This document shows, one piece after another, positions 62,246 to 64,000 of a stretch of DNA of 64,000 nt. The notes under the pieces are model-generated. The model was not told the DNA's origin. It saw only the letters and a list, made by a program, of their open reading frames with translations, and did no database searches. The number at the start of each line of letters is the position of its first letter. The stretch's first letter is position 1. Origin of the DNA: Blautia sp. (GTDB lineage: Bacteria; Bacillota; Clostridia; Lachnospirales; Lachnospiraceae). The stretch covers positions 165,664-229,663 of the forward strand of contig JAPFCU010000079.1 in assembly GCA_026169535.1 (NCBI GenBank), read 5' to 3'. The position numbers were made by a program, and so were the translations under genes.

Positions 62246-63088
62246 TTATGACGGGGACAGGTGTCTGCCTGCCCGTTCTACAAAAACATCCTCCAGGGTG
62301 GTTTCCCTGAGAGCTGCCTGTCCGGTAAGACCGGAAAGGAATTCTATGGCTTCCTGACGATGATGGAAATAATGACTTTTTGTTTCCTCCGGCAGCATTT
62401 CATCAACCGTATATTTGCCAAGGCTGTCGATCAGACCGGAAGGTGTATTGATCTCTTCCAGCTTTCCGTGATCCATCAGAGCGACACGGCCGCAGAGCGA
62501 CTGTGCTTCTTCCATATAATGAGTGGTAAGGAGAATAGTCAGGTTTTTGCCGTTCAGTTTTCGCAGAAGATTCCACATCTGCCTTCTGGATAAAGCATCC
62601 ATTCCTGCTGTAGGCTCATCCAGAAGAAGAATTTCCGGATCTGTAAGCAGTGCACGGCATACCATCAGCTTACGTTTCATACCACCGGAAAGTTTCCTTA
62701 CGGTACGTTTTCGGAATTTCAGAAGATCACAGAAATCCAGCAGTTCCTCTGTTCTTCTGCGGATTTCTTTTTTGGGCATAAAATAAAGCCGGCCCTGGTA
62801 TTCCATGATTTCATCCATATTCATATCCTGACGCATGGAATATTCCTGGGTGATCACACTGATTTTTCGCTTCAGATCCGGACGATTTCTGGTAAGAGGC
62901 TGTCCGTTGATCAGAATTTCTCCTTTTGTTGGAAGAAGAAGCGTAGATAAAAGACTGATGGTGGTTGTTTTTCCTGCGCCGTTAGGTCCGAGCAGCCCGA
63001 AAAACTCGCCGGATTCAATCTTTAGATTTAAATTGTCTACAGCTGTGAAGCTGTCAAAGGTTTTCGTCAGATTTTTTGTTTCGATCAT
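62246..63088 (-). CDS. ABC transporter ATP-binding protein
   Basis: A 280-residue ATPase with Walker A GLLGPNGAGKTTTISLL, the signature KLSGGMKRKL, and Walker B ILLLDEPTAGMD. The C-terminal extension (about residues 220-280) is typical of the CcmA/DrrA type paired with ABC-2 permeases. Its start codon overlaps the stop of cbiL (ATGA), so translation is coupled. Confidence 0.92.
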   Translation of the reverse strand: MIETKNLTKTFDSFTAVDNLNLKIESGEFFGLLGPNGAGKTTTISLLSTLLLPTKGEILINGQPLTRNRPDLKRKISVITQEYSMRQDMNMDEIMEYQGRLYFMPKKEIRRRTEELLDFCDLLKFRKRTVRKLSGGMKRKLMVCRALLTDPEILLLDEPTAGMDALSRRQMWNLLRKLNGKNLTILLTTHYMEEAQSLCGRVALMDHGKLEEINTPSGLIDSLGKYTVDEMLPEETKSHYFHHRQEAIEFLSGLTGQAALRETTLEDVFVERAGRHLSPS

Positions 63089-63780
63089 GACAGTGTTTTC
63101 GCTTCTTTGGCGATGATCAGGGAGTAATATCCGGCATCATCCGGAATTTCTTCTACACTGCGGTAAATATGTTCGTTTTCCATTCCGCAGTTTTCGACCA
63201 TAAGGACATCACGTCCACTCTGGGCGAGGATTTCCTTTACCTGATTCATTTTTTTTCCGGATTTCATAAGAATATAATTTCCTGATTCATTCAAAGTGCT
63301 GTCAAGACGGTGCACGGCCGGAACTACATGCAGCTGTTCATTCCATTCAGAAAGAGGAATGTTCAGGCGGGCAGCGGCAGCGCAGAAAGATGTTATACCG
63401 CTGACAAGTTCTGTGTGATAACCGTCTTTTTCTACACGTTTCTGTAAATAGGAAAAAGTAGAGTATACGCAGGGATCTCCCAGAGTAAGAAATACAATAT
63501 TCTTACCTTGGTCGAGAACTTCCTCCAGGGACTTTGCTCCTTTAGCATGGTTCCTTTCCAGTTCCTCCGGATCATGAGTCATGGGCATATAAATTGGTAA
63601 AAGTTCTTTTTCGGCAAGTTCAGGGACTGCCTGAACAGCGATTTTATACGCAACAGTTTCCTTTGGATCAGCGCCGGGAACAGCAATGATCATATTTTCA
63701 CGGATCAGGCGCACAGCCTTCAGAGTCATAAGCTCCGGGTCTCCAGGGCCAACGCCTACACCGTATAAAGTTCCTTTCAT
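63085..63780 (-). CDS. cbiL: Cobalt-factor II / precorrin-2 (C20)-methyltransferase CbiL
   Basis: A 231-residue tetrapyrrole methylase that adds the C20 methyl group early in the corrin pathway. It has GVGVGPGDPELMTLKAVR at the N-terminus, FLTLGDPCVYSTF and VSGITSFCAAAARLNIPL. It is separated by about 5 kb from the main cbi operon, lies on the opposite strand and heads an operon with an ABC exporter. GGAGGA precedes the ATG. Confidence 0.93.
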   Translation of the reverse strand: MKGTLYGVGVGPGDPELMTLKAVRLIRENMIIAVPGADPKETVAYKIAVQAVPELAEKELLPIYMPMTHDPEELERNHAKGAKSLEEVLDQGKNIVFLTLGDPCVYSTFSYLQKRVEKDGYHTELVSGITSFCAAAARLNIPLSEWNEQLHVVPAVHRLDSTLNESGNYILMKSGKKMNQVKEILAQSGRDVLMVENCGMENEHIYRSVEEIPDDAGYYSLIIAKEAKTLS

Positions 63781-63801
63781 TATAAGTTCCTCCTTAGAAA
63801 G

Positions 63802-63845
63802 ATAGTATTTCTTACTATTATACTAAAAGAAGATATAGTTTACAA
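63802..63845 (-). promoter_or_regulatory. cbiL promoter with an overlapping palindrome
   Basis: On the minus strand TTGTAA (63840-63845), 17-nt spacer, TATAAT (63817-63822). The perfect palindrome ATAGTA-N5-TACTAT (63802-63818) covers the -10 edge and RNA start and is a candidate operator. Confidence 0.65.
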
Positions 63846-63871
63846 TACGAGAAAAATTTTGAAAAAAGGTG

Positions 63872-64000
63872 TTGACATATGTTGAATAAAGTGATATTCT
63901 AATTGAGCTGTCGCAAGAAAATGTTTGTTTTGAAGAAACAATTTAAAAAACTTTGGAAAAAGATAAAAAAGTTGTTGACAAACATAAAGTAGTGTGATAA
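63872..64000 (+). promoter_or_regulatory. Tandem strong promoters, probably of an rRNA operon starting beyond the window
   Basis: P1 is TTGACA (63872-63877), 17-nt spacer, TATTCT (63895-63900), followed by a GAGCTGTCGC-type start region. P2 is TTGACA (63975-63980) with a 17-nt spacer (63981-63997), its -10 box starting at 63998 and cut by the window end. Tandem consensus promoters about 103 bp apart without a following gene start are typical of clostridial rRNA operons. The rRNA itself is not in the window. Confidence 0.6.

Overview
The window looks like the chromosome of a low-to-mid GC, strictly anaerobic Firmicute of the Clostridia, most probably a gut Lachnospiraceae. This rests on the gene content ([FeFe]-hydrogenase maturases, selenium/molybdenum hydroxylase accessory genes, anaerobic cobalamin route, oxygen-sensitive ThiH), on strong AGGAGG ribosome sites, on sigma-A promoters that often carry an extended TGn -10 element, and on tandem rRNA-type promoters at the right edge. 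No phage, insertion sequence, CRISPR array or tRNA was seen.

Layout. (1) 1-15570 is a purine/ureide catabolic island. It starts with the molybdenum-hydroxylase accessory genes yqeB (cut by the window edge) and a yqeC-mocA fusion. A MATE exporter and two bacterial-microcompartment (BMC) shell genes follow. A leftward run dpaL-ygeY-ygeW-carbamate kinase comes next, then a DUF1015 gene, an ion-transporter/cytidylate-kinase-like pair, a YheO/DauR-type regulator and a dihydropyrimidinase. The enzymes fit the end of the anaerobic uric acid/xanthine pathway: ring opening, removal of ureido groups, 2,3-diaminopropionate to pyruvate and ammonia, and ATP from carbamoyl phosphate. (2) 15571-15959 is a gene-free, GC-rich stretch with a very long hairpin. 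(3) 15960-18520 holds a cysteine desulfidase-family gene and a DAACS symporter. (4) 18675-21645 is a hydrogenase-maturation operon (TM1266-type regulator, hydE, hydG) with a structured leader. (5) 21725-25901 holds an SH3 lipoprotein, luxS, trpS, a cyclophilin lipoprotein and an M42 peptidase.

(6) 25979-32541 is a TPP-riboswitch-controlled thiamin operon, thiS-F-G-H-tenI-E-D-C. (7) 32553-36038 holds mnmM and a coenzyme A group (coaBC, a PanT-like ECF S component, coaX). (8) 36033-42617 holds a pseudouridine synthase, an AraC regulator divergent from a galacto-N-biose/lacto-N-biose phosphorylase, and a LysR regulator divergent from an AGCS amino-acid symporter. (9) 42837-46553 holds an MBL hydrolase, an L,D-transpeptidase and an XRE regulator/DUF3169 membrane protein pair whose promoter carries three operator copies. 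(10) 46689-58204 is a nearly complete anaerobic corrin-ring operon: cbiD, F, G, H, a cbiJ-E-T triple fusion, cbiA, cbiB, cobD, cbiP, cbiC. (11) 58175-64000 holds a MocR regulator divergent from a pyridoxal kinase, a HAD phosphatase, and a leftward cbiL-ABC transporter operon. The window ends in what look like tandem rRNA operon promoters.

The most notable biology is the pair of BMC shell genes inside the uric acid/ureide island, which suggests that part of this pathway is compartmented. Next come the hydrogenase-maturation leader RNA with competing helices, the 165-nt hairpin at 15736-15900, the triple operator at 45441-45516, and a MocR protein that lacks the expected PLP lysine.
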